Assembly (NCBI GenBank): GCA_020216845.1
Contig: JAIWNK010000043.1
Coordinates: 1 to 10,000, forward strand
Direction of reading: 5' to 3'
Origin: Anaerolinea sp.
GTDB lineage: Bacteria > Chloroflexota > Anaerolineae > Anaerolineales > Anaerolineaceae
Length of the DNA: 10,000 nucleotides
Below the pieces are notes generated by a model that was given only the letters and a program-made list of their open reading frames with translations, was not told the origin of the DNA and searched no databases. This document shows, in pieces, positions 1 to 6,737 of this stretch (positions are counted from its first letter, which is position 1; each line of letters opens with the position of its first letter). A program made the position numbers and the translations under genes.

Positions 1-52
1 GGTCTTCTCCGGTTTCTAGTGTTTTAGCATACCTATTTTACCGAAGAAGACC
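1..52. repeat. imperfect 12-bp inverted repeat at window edge
   Basis: The arms at 1-12 (GGTCTTCTCCGG) and 41-52 (CCGAAGAAGACC) are complementary over 12 positions with one exception. In minus-strand RNA that exception is a G-U wobble, so a full 12-bp stem could form there; in plus-strand RNA it would be a C-A mismatch. The 28-base loop is long for an intrinsic terminator. It lies downstream of the M15 peptidase gene and its own terminator, so it may belong to a neighbouring unit cut off by the window edge. Its role is unknown: a dispersed repeat, an element end or a second terminator are all possible. Confidence 0.4.
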
Positions 53-113
53 TTTCTTTGTCTTTGTCAAGCAAGCTTGTGAATGCCGTGTGCTTGATGC
101 CCACAAACAGCAA

Positions 114-139
114 CAGCGGGCGACTTGCATCGCCCGCTG
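114..139 (-). terminator. hairpin terminator of the M15 peptidase gene
   Basis: A perfect 10-bp stem (114-123 with 130-139) and a 6-base loop begin 24 bases after the stop codon at 163-165. On the minus strand the stem reads CAGCGGGCGA, then TGCAAG, then TCGCCCGCTG. The bases that follow are only moderately T-rich (TTGCTGTTTG), so this is not a textbook T tract. The stem core AGCGGGCGA/TCGCCCG recurs in the hairpin at 5191-5220. Confidence 0.65.
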
Positions 140-162
140 CTCTTCAAGCGAACAACAAGGGT

Positions 163-1023
163 CTAGTAGTAGGTAATATCCCAGTGATTGCCCTCGTAAT
201 AATAGATATTGCCGGCAGCATCTTTGTACTTGCTGCCACCAATCGGCGTGTAGTGGTTGTAGATGTAGTTGCTGATGCAAGAAGACATGCCAATATCCAC
301 CTTATAGCCGTTCCAGTGTGAATAGGTGCCGGCGGCATGGCCGGTCTCGGTGCCGCCCGTCATCGTAATGGCACAACCCGAGGCATTCTTGAAATTGATC
401 AGCCCGGTAATGGCGCTCTGCCGCAAGCTGCGCAACCCCGTGCAAGAAGTGTTGCAGCGGTTGGAGCAAGAACCGCTTGAGCTAATCACAATGCCGGCAT
501 TGGTCAACTGAATGCGCACCGAAGATTCGCTCAGGCCATCATAGCCGCTGACCAAATATTGCCAGGTCGTTGGCCCCACCACACCATCCGCACCCAAACC
601 ATTGGCGTTCTGATAAGCAATCACGGCGCTCTGCGTCCCAGAGCCAAACGCGCCATCCACCGAAACGCTGCACCCATAGCGGTTGGCAAGCTGATCCTGC
701 ACGGCGCGCACGGCATCGCCACTGCTGCCATATTGCACGGTGACAACCAGTTTTGTCCAGGTGTTCTCGCCCACAATGCCATCCGGCGTCAGACCCTTGG
801 CTGTCTGAAAGCTCTTGACGGCGTTTTCAGTTGTCGTATCAAAACTGCCATTGACCGAAACACTGTAGCCGCGCGAGCGCAGCAGATATTGAATGCTGAC
901 GACGTTGCGACCGGTGTTACCCTTCTTGACCACCGGCCAATAGGCAGCAGAAACGACGATGGTGGCGAGCAACAGCAACGTCACCGCCAGGAAAATGGAA
1001 CGAGCAAGAGAACGGGATTTCAT
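163..1023 (-). CDS. secreted M15-type zinc peptidase with two PG-binding repeats
   Basis: A 286-residue secreted protein likely to cut peptidoglycan cross-bridges or stem peptides. Residues 1-28 form a signal peptide or N-terminal anchor (K/R-rich start, hydrophobic 10-27, Ala-Ala at 26-27). Two PG_binding_1 repeats follow: about 33-92, ending DGIVGENTWTKL, and 96-158, ending DGVVGPTTWQYL. The C-terminal domain (about 165-286) carries the M15 D-Ala-D-Ala carboxypeptidase signature: SxHxxGxxxD at S235/H236/G239/D243, and ExxHW at E277/H280/W281. This supplies the three expected zinc ligands (H236, D243, H280) and a catalytic Glu (E277). Lys241 stands where the family usually has Ala. Six Cys (118, 186, 190, 194, 217, 249) suggest disulfides, consistent with export. 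ATG at 1023 was chosen because AAGGAG lies 8 bases upstream. The gene has its own promoter (1079-1119) and terminator (114-139), so it is probably monocistronic. The fold assignment is strong; DD-carboxypeptidase versus endopeptidase activity is not resolved. Confidence 0.85.
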   Translation of the reverse strand: MKSRSLARSIFLAVTLLLLATIVVSAAYWPVVKKGNTGRNVVSIQYLLRSRGYSVSVNGSFDTTTENAVKSFQTAKGLTPDGIVGENTWTKLVVTVQYGSSGDAVRAVQDQLANRYGCSVSVDGAFGSGTQSAVIAYQNANGLGADGVVGPTTWQYLVSGYDGLSESSVRIQLTNAGIVISSSGSCSNRCNTSCTGLRSLRQSAITGLINFKNASGCAITMTGGTETGHAAGTYSHWNGYKVDIGMSSCISNYIYNHYTPIGGSKYKDAAGNIYYYEGNHWDITYY

Positions 1024-1078
1024 CAGCAGATCTCCTTAAGAAAAAATGAGGAATTTGGGTAGACGCGATTTGCGTCAG

Positions 1079-1119
1079 TCGGTAACCGATAGTATCGCGC
1101 TACCGCGCCATCCATTCCA
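1079..1119 (-). promoter_or_regulatory. promoter of M15 peptidase gene, shared module copy 1
   Basis: On the minus strand, TGGAAT (1114-1119) and GATACT (1091-1096) are separated by exactly 17 bases. GTTACCGA (1079-1086) follows four bases after the -10 and would contain the start of transcription. The same layout occurs upstream of the lipoprotein gene at 2635-2675; over 1079-1104 the two copies match at 21 of 26 positions. Here the start-site region is also an almost perfect palindrome (TCGGTTACCGA), a possible operator. The leader (about 60 bases) contains a small GACGC/GCGTC hairpin (1062-1076) before the ribosome-binding site. Confidence 0.6.
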
Positions 1120-1131
1120 TCGCGTTTTCGT

Positions 1132-1151
1132 CTAAAAAATTGTCTTTTTAG
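1132..1151 (-). terminator. weak AT-rich hairpin after lipoprotein gene
   Basis: CTAAAAA (1132-1138) and TTTTTAG (1145-1151) form a 7-bp inverted repeat with a 6-base loop, starting four bases after the stop at 1156. It reads the same way on both strands. The stem is AT-rich and would be unstable, so termination here is uncertain. Confidence 0.25.
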
Positions 1152-1155
1152 GTTC

Positions 1156-2607
1156 TCAAGGCAGGGTCTCCTGCTGCAACCAATACAGGGCATTGCGCAA
1201 GAAATACAAATTATCGCCCAACGACCAGCTTTCGCCAGCTCGGATGTTGGTCACATCACTGACATCTTGATACATCAGCGGATAAACAACCACCCTACCC
1301 TTGCCAAATTCTGCTACAGCCAAAATCGGTTGATAGGGTTTGGTTACCCCGCCAGACAAAATCGTCACTGCAGGCGAGTTAACCATCAAAGCAACCGGTT
1401 GCCGCTCATCATTAAACGTGTCCACCGAAAAAATTATCACGTCCTTCAGCAGTGGATGGGACGATTGCACAGGAATATTGCTATTCGGCACAACGTCTGT
1501 TCCAATCGAAACGCCAAACATCCTTGCAACATCTTTCGTATAAAAGGTCGCAAGACCATCTTGCGTACGTTGTTGATCTGCCTGCAATAACAAACCACCA
1601 CCATCTTCCACAAACTTGCGAATTTCAGCCAGTTCTTCTTCTGTAAACGCCAGCATATTATTTTGAATGGCCAAAAGAGAGATCTGTTCCCTTTCCAAAT
1701 ATGCCGCAGTCAGTGGTTCCACATCCAATTCCTTCACTTCCCATCCCTTTTCAGCCGCAAATTGGGCTAATTTTGTGTCTTTCTTGGGGCAATGATGAAC
1801 CTCTAGCCCCAGCACACGCTTTTTGACCTCTGACGATGGTGTGAGGCGCGAATTGGCTGCATAGACCTGCTCAGCAATGCGAACGGAATCCACCTCAATG
1901 GTTTCGTTCTTGCCCCAGGAAACTCGATCAAGCCGAATATGCATCGGCTTTCCGGCTGGCACCCCTACTGTGTGCGTGGCAACCTGTTGTTGATCCACAT
2001 AGAAGCGCACTTCAGAAGCTGAGAACTCAATCCGATAGGTATGCCACTCTGTTATATCTAAATTTTCAATCGTCACACTTTGCACAGGGGCATCGCGGTT
2101 TTCCCGTACCCAGGCTTGGAAGAGGCCCTGCTCACCCACCCCAAACATCAAATACCCCTCATGGTTATCACCCCAGAAGCCCCAGAACCCACCATCCACA
2201 CTACTGGAACGCGCTCTCACTTCAAAACTTTGCCATACCTCACTCGGGGTCAATAACAATTTGGAAAGCACCCAGCCACCGCCGCCATTGGTATCGCCTC
2301 CCCAAATAGAGAGAACGCCATCCGAAACTTTGTAGCCAGAGTTTGCACTATTGGTGCCAAAATTCCAAAGCTGCGCATCCAAATCCGGGCCATCAAACTC
2401 GTCTTCAAACACCGTTTGCCATTCCAATGCAGCTGGCTGCGTCGGGGAAGGCGTATCGGAAGGCTGCGGCAAGGGAGGAGGCGGCGGAAGCGTAATCGTA
2501 ACTGGCACCTCAACCGTCACAACAACCGGCGTAGCTGAACCACAAGCCAGTGTAATGACAAAAAACACTACACCGACAACCAACAAAGCCCGTGTACTGA
2601 TTTTCAT
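1156..2607 (-). CDS. lipoprotein: GH16-like jelly roll plus amidotransferase-like domain
   Basis: A 483-residue predicted surface lipoprotein. The N-terminal helix (7-20) ends in TLAC|G with Cys22 as the likely lipidated residue; Thr at -3 makes the lipobox imperfect. Residues 25-60 are a Thr/Val then Pro-rich tail. Residues 62-247 resemble a GH16/laminarinase-type concanavalin fold: it opens FEDEFDGPDL with a Trp at 81, and later has WHTYRIEF and VRFYVDQQQV strands. The GH16 catalytic ExDxxE motif is not visible where expected (129-146), so this part may bind sugar rather than cut it. Residues 264-480 look like a flavodoxin-like class I glutamine-amidotransferase/ThuA-type domain (LLAIQNN, ELAEIRKFVEDGGGLLL, VAEFGKGRVVVYP); no nucleophilic Cys is visible in it. 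ATG at 2607 was chosen over an upstream in-frame start because AAGGAG sits 6 bases before it and the signal peptide begins there. It has its own promoter at 2635-2675. Family placement is by pattern only; the substrate is unknown. Confidence 0.75.
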   Translation of the reverse strand: MKISTRALLVVGVVFFVITLACGSATPVVVTVEVPVTITLPPPPPLPQPSDTPSPTQPAALEWQTVFEDEFDGPDLDAQLWNFGTNSANSGYKVSDGVLSIWGGDTNGGGGWVLSKLLLTPSEVWQSFEVRARSSSVDGGFWGFWGDNHEGYLMFGVGEQGLFQAWVRENRDAPVQSVTIENLDITEWHTYRIEFSASEVRFYVDQQQVATHTVGVPAGKPMHIRLDRVSWGKNETIEVDSVRIAEQVYAANSRLTPSSEVKKRVLGLEVHHCPKKDTKLAQFAAEKGWEVKELDVEPLTAAYLEREQISLLAIQNNMLAFTEEELAEIRKFVEDGGGLLLQADQQRTQDGLATFYTKDVARMFGVSIGTDVVPNSNIPVQSSHPLLKDVIIFSVDTFNDERQPVALMVNSPAVTILSGGVTKPYQPILAVAEFGKGRVVVYPLMYQDVSDVTNIRAGESWSLGDNLYFLRNALYWLQQETLP

Positions 2608-2634
2608 GTTTGGCTCCTTAGCACTCAAAATGGA

Positions 2635-2675
2635 TCGGTAACACAGAGTATCGCGCACCCTACGCTGTAATTCAA
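2635..2675 (-). promoter_or_regulatory. promoter of lipoprotein gene, shared module copy 2
   Basis: On the minus strand, TTGAAT (2670-2675) and GATACT (2647-2652) are 17 bases apart. GTTACCGA (2635-2642) follows after four bases, exactly as in copy 1 at 1079-1119. The distance to the start codon is shorter here (27 bases between element and ATG, against 55 in copy 1). The element therefore keeps its internal spacing but not its spacing to the gene, as expected of a promoter with an operator rather than a translation signal. Confidence 0.6.
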
Positions 2676-2738
2676 CCCCACTGTGCGACAGCTTTCCGGG
2701 TGTGCAGCAAGCCAAAGCAAGGTGACAGTCACTCAGGG

Positions 2739-5129
2739 CTATTGCACCACAATTTTGCGATACACAGGGTAGGCGTTGCCGTCCAGGTCTTCGACGATGA
2801 AGCCAATCACATACTCACCTGCTGCTGCGTAAAGCTGCACCCATTCAAAAGGCTGTGTGCCGAAGGTCAACACCGGCCCATCTTCCTGCACAGTTTGCCG
2901 CACAGCGCCATTGGCATCCAGGTCGAGCCATTTTTCGCGCAGCGTAAAGGTATCGCCAACAGCAGGCGTAATTTCACGCGGCGCACCAGCTTCTGCCTCT
3001 CCAGAAAAGCCCAGCACACGCACCAACTTGCCATCTTGAAAGACCAATTGAGCGTTTTGCTGCTCACCAGTTTGCACAAAGGTATACACACCTTCCACCG
3101 TATAGGTTGCGTCCTCTGCTGCCGCGCCATATTGATCGGGCTGGAAGAGCGCCACGGCGTCTTGCCGGCCATCCCGAATTGCAAACACTGTCGGCTGCCA
3201 GGTAAAGTTCAGCGTAAAACCATCGTCCGGCCAAACCGGGTAGAAGACATCGTTCACCTTTCGAGTGTCAGGGCTTTCCAAAAAATCAATGTCGGTCACA
3301 TTGAGCGAATTGGCCGCTGCATCGTAATAACCGACAAACAGATACACATACCCAATCTGACTTCCCTGCACATCCACGCTGAGCTTGACCGATTGATCAA
3401 TGTTGAGCGAATCGGTCGAGGCACGCAAATTGGAAAGCGTCACCCTGCCAGCACCCGGGGCACGGGTTGTCACATTGCCAGCAGGGACATAGGGGGTTGA
3501 AACGGCATCTTCAAAGCCGCGATCAAGATAATGATAGGCCAGAAAATCATCCCACAAAGAAAGCGCAGCGAAACGATCTGCAACCCGCGTATAGGACTGC
3601 GGGCCAGCAATCGGTGAACGATAGAGGGTGGAGTTGGGGAAATAAACGGTCAGGCCCATCGAACCTTTGCGCGCTGCGCCGTGCTTCTCCGCGACAATCA
3701 ATTGTCGCAAACTTTTCAATACCTCATCCGCTGATTGCTGAACAGCCGCATTTGACGTATTGGCGCGTAGCAGACTGACAAAATGGCCCAGGTCAATATA
3801 AGAAGGGGGCACCTCGCGCCCAAAAATACTGGTGTAAGACTGCGCATAACTGCGAGCCTGCGCCACCAAAGCCTGATCTTCACTCTGAAGCTGATAGGAA
3901 AAGTGATTGTATTGGGTGAGAAAGGCAGGCAACGCGTCCAAATCTACCGCCGTCAGGGTGGCATCGCGCCCCAACTGCGCCGCCAACTGATCGGCGGAGG
4001 CAATTGCCCCACCGCCAAAGAACGAATCGAGCGGTGAACCGCCGCGCAAAAATTCCGCACGGGCTGCCGGGTCCTGAACGCGTTGATCTTCGATGATGTA
4101 GCCATTCACAATCGCCTTGCTCAAATCTGCGCCGCTCATCTCCGGGTTTTGGACAAGTTCCGCCAGAAAACTGGCATAAGCCCAACCAATTGCCGGCTCA
4201 ACCTCTTCTGAAGCAACCGCATAGTGAGCGTACGGCTGAAGAGCCGTCATCACCTCCAGCTGTGCCATCAAACAGGCATCCATGCCAATCAACTCAAACC
4301 GGTCTATGCCAGCGGCAGAACGAGCCTGCTCCAGAGCCCGACTCAACTCCATCAGATACAATTGATTGCCCAAACGGTCCACCAATGGAATTCCGCCCCC
4401 GCCTGAACGACGATGCGAAGGGTCACTCCACCCGCCCGGCCATCCCATTCCATGGTCTGACAAGATCAACACATAATGGTCGGCAGGGTAATTCTGAACT
4501 CCCCAGGTAACAAAATCCACCAATGTGTTGGGCGAGGCCATGTCCACCTCGCCCAGTTCCTGCAACAACTGAGAGCCAACCCGATTGAGATCTGCATCAC
4601 GAGTGACGTAATAGCGGCGGGCCGAAGTCCAATCGCCATCACCCGCATAGGCAGCCCGAAAGCGGTCAATTTGGGCGACAATGTGAACATTCTCGCTTGA
4701 ACCGACCCGTTCCGCCTCGTTCAAATCCAGGTAAATATCCTGTTCCAGCACTTGATCATCCGCATCCTGATACAGCAGGATGGTCCAGGTTTGGTTGCCG
4801 GTTGCTGCCGGCGCGGGCGGGGTGTAATTGGAAGGGGGCAGAGTCGGTTGCGTCTGCTGCCAATCCAGCATGTTCTGTGTTGCCTGCGGCCAGGTCTCAT
4901 CCTGCGGTTGCCCGATCAGCCCCTGACCATTGCTGAGCAGAAAATAGACAATGAACAACAGCACGATCAACGCCGTTCCACAGCCGCCAATTTTGGTGCC
5001 GCGCGAGGCCCCCCCAAAAGAAGGGCGCGGCATTCCACCACCGCCACTCACATCGCGACGCGGCGCATCGGCCCGCCCGGTTGGCCCAGGCCCTTTTCGT
5101 CTTCGATCTGCATCTATCTGTTGGTTCAT
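2739..5129 (-). CDS. membrane-anchored clostripain-family (C11) cysteine peptidase
   Basis: A 796-residue protease. Residues 1-48 are a Gly/Pro/Arg-rich cytoplasmic tail, 52-66 a single transmembrane helix (ALIVLLFIVYFLL), then an extracytoplasmic linker. The peptidase domain runs from about 112 to 540. It starts WTILLYQDADDQ and has the C11 catalytic pair: His226 in LSDHGMGW and Cys286 in GMDACLM. The late C11 strand GLTVYFP is at 492-498. C11 enzymes usually cleave after Arg or Lys. About 250 residues of beta-rich sequence follow (550-796, ending YRKIVVQ), probably Ig-like or other beta-sandwich domains for substrate or surface contact. The start is placed at the second ATG (5127-5129): AAGGAG lies 6 bases before it but directly abuts the first ATG (5133-5135). 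Alone in its unit, with a promoter at 5153-5180. I see no damage to the active site. Confidence in family is high; the substrate is unknown. Confidence 0.9.
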   Translation of the reverse strand: MNQQIDADRRRKGPGPTGRADAPRRDVSGGGGMPRPSFGGASRGTKIGGCGTALIVLLFIVYFLLSNGQGLIGQPQDETWPQATQNMLDWQQTQPTLPPSNYTPPAPAATGNQTWTILLYQDADDQVLEQDIYLDLNEAERVGSSENVHIVAQIDRFRAAYAGDGDWTSARRYYVTRDADLNRVGSQLLQELGEVDMASPNTLVDFVTWGVQNYPADHYVLILSDHGMGWPGGWSDPSHRRSGGGGIPLVDRLGNQLYLMELSRALEQARSAAGIDRFELIGMDACLMAQLEVMTALQPYAHYAVASEEVEPAIGWAYASFLAELVQNPEMSGADLSKAIVNGYIIEDQRVQDPAARAEFLRGGSPLDSFFGGGAIASADQLAAQLGRDATLTAVDLDALPAFLTQYNHFSYQLQSEDQALVAQARSYAQSYTSIFGREVPPSYIDLGHFVSLLRANTSNAAVQQSADEVLKSLRQLIVAEKHGAARKGSMGLTVYFPNSTLYRSPIAGPQSYTRVADRFAALSLWDDFLAYHYLDRGFEDAVSTPYVPAGNVTTRAPGAGRVTLSNLRASTDSLNIDQSVKLSVDVQGSQIGYVYLFVGYYDAAANSLNVTDIDFLESPDTRKVNDVFYPVWPDDGFTLNFTWQPTVFAIRDGRQDAVALFQPDQYGAAAEDATYTVEGVYTFVQTGEQQNAQLVFQDGKLVRVLGFSGEAEAGAPREITPAVGDTFTLREKWLDLDANGAVRQTVQEDGPVLTFGTQPFEWVQLYAAAGEYVIGFIVEDLDGNAYPVYRKIVVQ

Positions 5130-5135
5130 GCTCAT

Positions 5136-5141
5136 CTCCTT
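5136..5141 (-). promoter_or_regulatory. ribosome-binding site that decides the C11 start
   Basis: AAGGAG on the minus strand. The ATG at 5133-5135 follows with no spacer, too close for initiation, while the in-frame ATG at 5127-5129 has a 6-base spacer. The mature start is therefore taken as Met-Asn-Gln-Gln. Confidence 0.7.
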
Positions 5142-5152
5142 CCGCCATTTTG

Positions 5153-5180
5153 ATTATATAACAGGTCAGCAAAAGCGCAA
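5153..5180 (-). promoter_or_regulatory. sigma-70-like promoter of the C11 gene
   Basis: On the minus strand a consensus TATAAT (5153-5158) lies 23 bases ahead of the chosen start codon. TTGCGC (5175-5180) precedes it by 16 bases as a partial -35. The predicted leader is only about 15-20 bases, just enough for the AAGGAG site. It differs from the GATACT-type module used by the next two genes downstream. Confidence 0.5.
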
Positions 5181-5190
5181 AAGCCCCTGC

Positions 5191-5220
5191 CGGGCGAACA
5201 ACTCGCCCGCTATTGCGGGC
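5191..5220 (-). terminator. overlapping hairpins, probable terminator of M28 unit
   Basis: Two stems share bases and cannot form together. One is 5205-5210 with 5215-5220 (GCCCGC/GCGGGC, 4-base loop). The other is 5191-5197 with 5203-5209 (CGGGCGA/TCGCCCG, 5-base loop). On the minus strand the second is followed by GGCAGGGGCTTTTGCGCTTTT, whose T runs suit a leaky terminator. It sits between the M28 stop and the C11 promoter. The stem AGCGGGCGA/TCGCCCG is the same as in the terminator at 114-139. Confidence 0.5.
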
Positions 5221-5446
5221 AGCAATCCCTAACAAACCGCTCCAGCAATTGCCGCAAGGGAAGAGCAATCTGACTCGGCAAGCCAAGGGTTATCTCCACC
5301 AATTGACTGAAGCGCAGCCGCCACAACAGACCACGCCGGCAAGCCATTTGTCTGCGCCAGCTTCATAAGCATAGCACAGTGTTGGCGATTTGCAAGGAAC
5401 GCCTCGCATTTGTGACTGCTTGCGTGCCTGCCAACCTCAAAGTGTA

Positions 5447-6679
5447 TTACCAAATGGCGCGCACCAATTGATTGAGCGCCCGAGCGATTTCAATCAATTT
5501 ATTGCAATCCACAATCCTCGGGTTGTCTTTGGGGGTGTGGGTAATATCCTGATTTTCCATATGCTCTAACAACCACAGCGAAGACACCGCAATCGCCGGG
5601 CAACCCTGCTGCAAGAAGATGCTGTGATCGCCCTGATACCAGGGGGGACCTTCGACAATGCCATCATAATCTTGTAACACCCGGCTGACCTGCTCATGCA
5701 GGTCTTGCGGTAGCCCCATCAACGAGAAGGCAGAGGGACCGTCTTTATACCCCGCGCCGTCAATGTTGATATTCAAAAGGATCTCGCCAAAGCGGCCCTC
5801 GTTCTCGCGCAGATACGCCATCTGCCCTGGGACGGCATAATGATCTTCGCCGTTAAAGGCAATCAACTCCACCCGACGCGAAGGCTTTTCTTCGAACAGC
5901 AGGTCGGCCAGCAAAATCAACACAACGAGGCCAGTTGCGTTATCGATTGCGCCGGGCGTGCCCCGCTTGGCGTCAATGTGGGCAGTGATGACAATTCGCC
6001 CCTGCGGATTGTCGCCCTGATGCGCAATGATGTTGAAAGCCTTCGCCGGCAAGCGTTCCGAACGTGACTCAAGCGAAATGCAACTGCCGCAATAAGGCAG
6101 CAATCGTTGCCCTTCCTCAGCAGTCATATACACCGAAGGAATGTTGAAGTCCCCATCCTCAATCAGCGGAAACGGATACACCCCACCCGCCACCGCCGAG
6201 TTTCTGCCAGTTGCCGAAACGATTGCCGCCGGTTGGCCTGCTTCTAACAAGGCAAGGATGCGCTGATGCGTTTCGGGATTGTAGAAGACAAAGTTTTTGG
6301 GCGCCAATGGTTCAGCTGCAATCTCCCCATAAAGAAGCACAATCTTGCCGGTCAGGTTAGCTTTCTCCAGGTCTTGCAGCGTGGCAATGCCGATCAATTC
6401 CGCCTGGACATCACAGCCCAGGGAATAGGGGCTGACAAACACAGCAAACGAATCGCCACCGGCGCGCAGTTCTGCGCCCTGCTCTTTCCAATCGAACACA
6501 TTCAGTTTGGGTGTTTCCACCACCTCCCAGCCCCTGCCCACCATCGCTCGCGCAAAAACATGGGCCGCCAGATAATTGCCCCGGCTGCCCACCGTCCGCT
6601 CAGGGATTTCCTCGCACAGCGTATGCAAATAGTCCTCACTTAGGGCACGGAGAAAGGTATAGAAAAAAGAAGTATCCAT
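5447..6679 (-). CDS. M28-family zinc aminopeptidase with PA-like insert
   Basis: A 410-residue metallopeptidase. Residues about 90-205 resemble a protease-associated (PA) insert (LTGKIVLLYGEI, AGQPAAIVSA, IPSVYMTAEEG). The catalytic core (214-410) shows the M28 order of ligands: H234 and D236 in TAHIDA, D246 in GAIDNATG, catalytic E278 with D279 in NGEDH, D307 in NINIDGAG, and H381 in ITHTPKD. M28 enzymes usually have Glu-Glu at the 278-279 position; the second is Asp here, a conservative change. No signal peptide is visible from the chosen ATG (6677-6679), which has GAGG 6 bases upstream. An in-frame ATG at 6721 would add MIFRLWLLKKARLF, a short hydrophobic stretch with a weaker GGTGA site, so export cannot be excluded. 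The gene lies 58 bases downstream of the split membrane gene, probably in one transcript, and ends before the hairpins at 5191-5220. It probably releases N-terminal residues from peptides, complementing the C11 protease. Confidence 0.87.
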   Translation of the reverse strand: MDTSFFYTFLRALSEDYLHTLCEEIPERTVGSRGNYLAAHVFARAMVGRGWEVVETPKLNVFDWKEQGAELRAGGDSFAVFVSPYSLGCDVQAELIGIATLQDLEKANLTGKIVLLYGEIAAEPLAPKNFVFYNPETHQRILALLEAGQPAAIVSATGRNSAVAGGVYPFPLIEDGDFNIPSVYMTAEEGQRLLPYCGSCISLESRSERLPAKAFNIIAHQGDNPQGRIVITAHIDAKRGTPGAIDNATGLVVLILLADLLFEEKPSRRVELIAFNGEDHYAVPGQMAYLRENEGRFGEILLNINIDGAGYKDGPSAFSLMGLPQDLHEQVSRVLQDYDGIVEGPPWYQGDHSIFLQQGCPAIAVSSLWLLEHMENQDITHTPKDNPRIVDCNKLIEIARALNQLVRAIW

Positions 6680-6737
6680 GAAAAGCCTCGCTTTCTTTAG
6701 AAGCCACAAGCGGAAAATCATTCTATCACCCAACGGT

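Larger units (their letters stand above)
5130..5446. other. 317-bp intergenic region between M28 and C11 genes
   Basis: It holds the C11 promoter and ribosome-binding site near 5136-5180 and two overlapping hairpins at 5191-5220. The rest (about 5221-5446) has no recognised gene. A 45-codon reading frame (5210-5347, minus, starting MACRRGLLWR and ending in the hairpin) reads rather protein-like but has no ribosome-binding site. Two other frames are also open across it, so it is not called as a gene. No tRNA-like fold was seen. Confidence 0.5.

Noticed and set aside
65..70. TTGACA on the minus strand downstream of the M15 gene as a -35 box
   Set aside because: No -10 within 15-19 bases; the nearest TAAAAT is 24 bases away.
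559..1062. 167-codon plus-strand frame over the M15 gene
   Set aside because: Antisense shadow; the minus frame carries two PG-binding repeats and the zinc site.
2608..2715. Longer start for the lipoprotein at 2715
   Set aside because: The added residues (MACCTPGKLS...) would precede the signal peptide, and the extension runs through the shared promoter; AAGGAG and the lipoprotein signal both point to 2607.
2700..3500. 266-codon plus-strand frame within the C11 gene
   Set aside because: His/Arg/Cys-rich shadow of the C11 reading frame, no family likeness; the minus frame has clear catalytic motifs.
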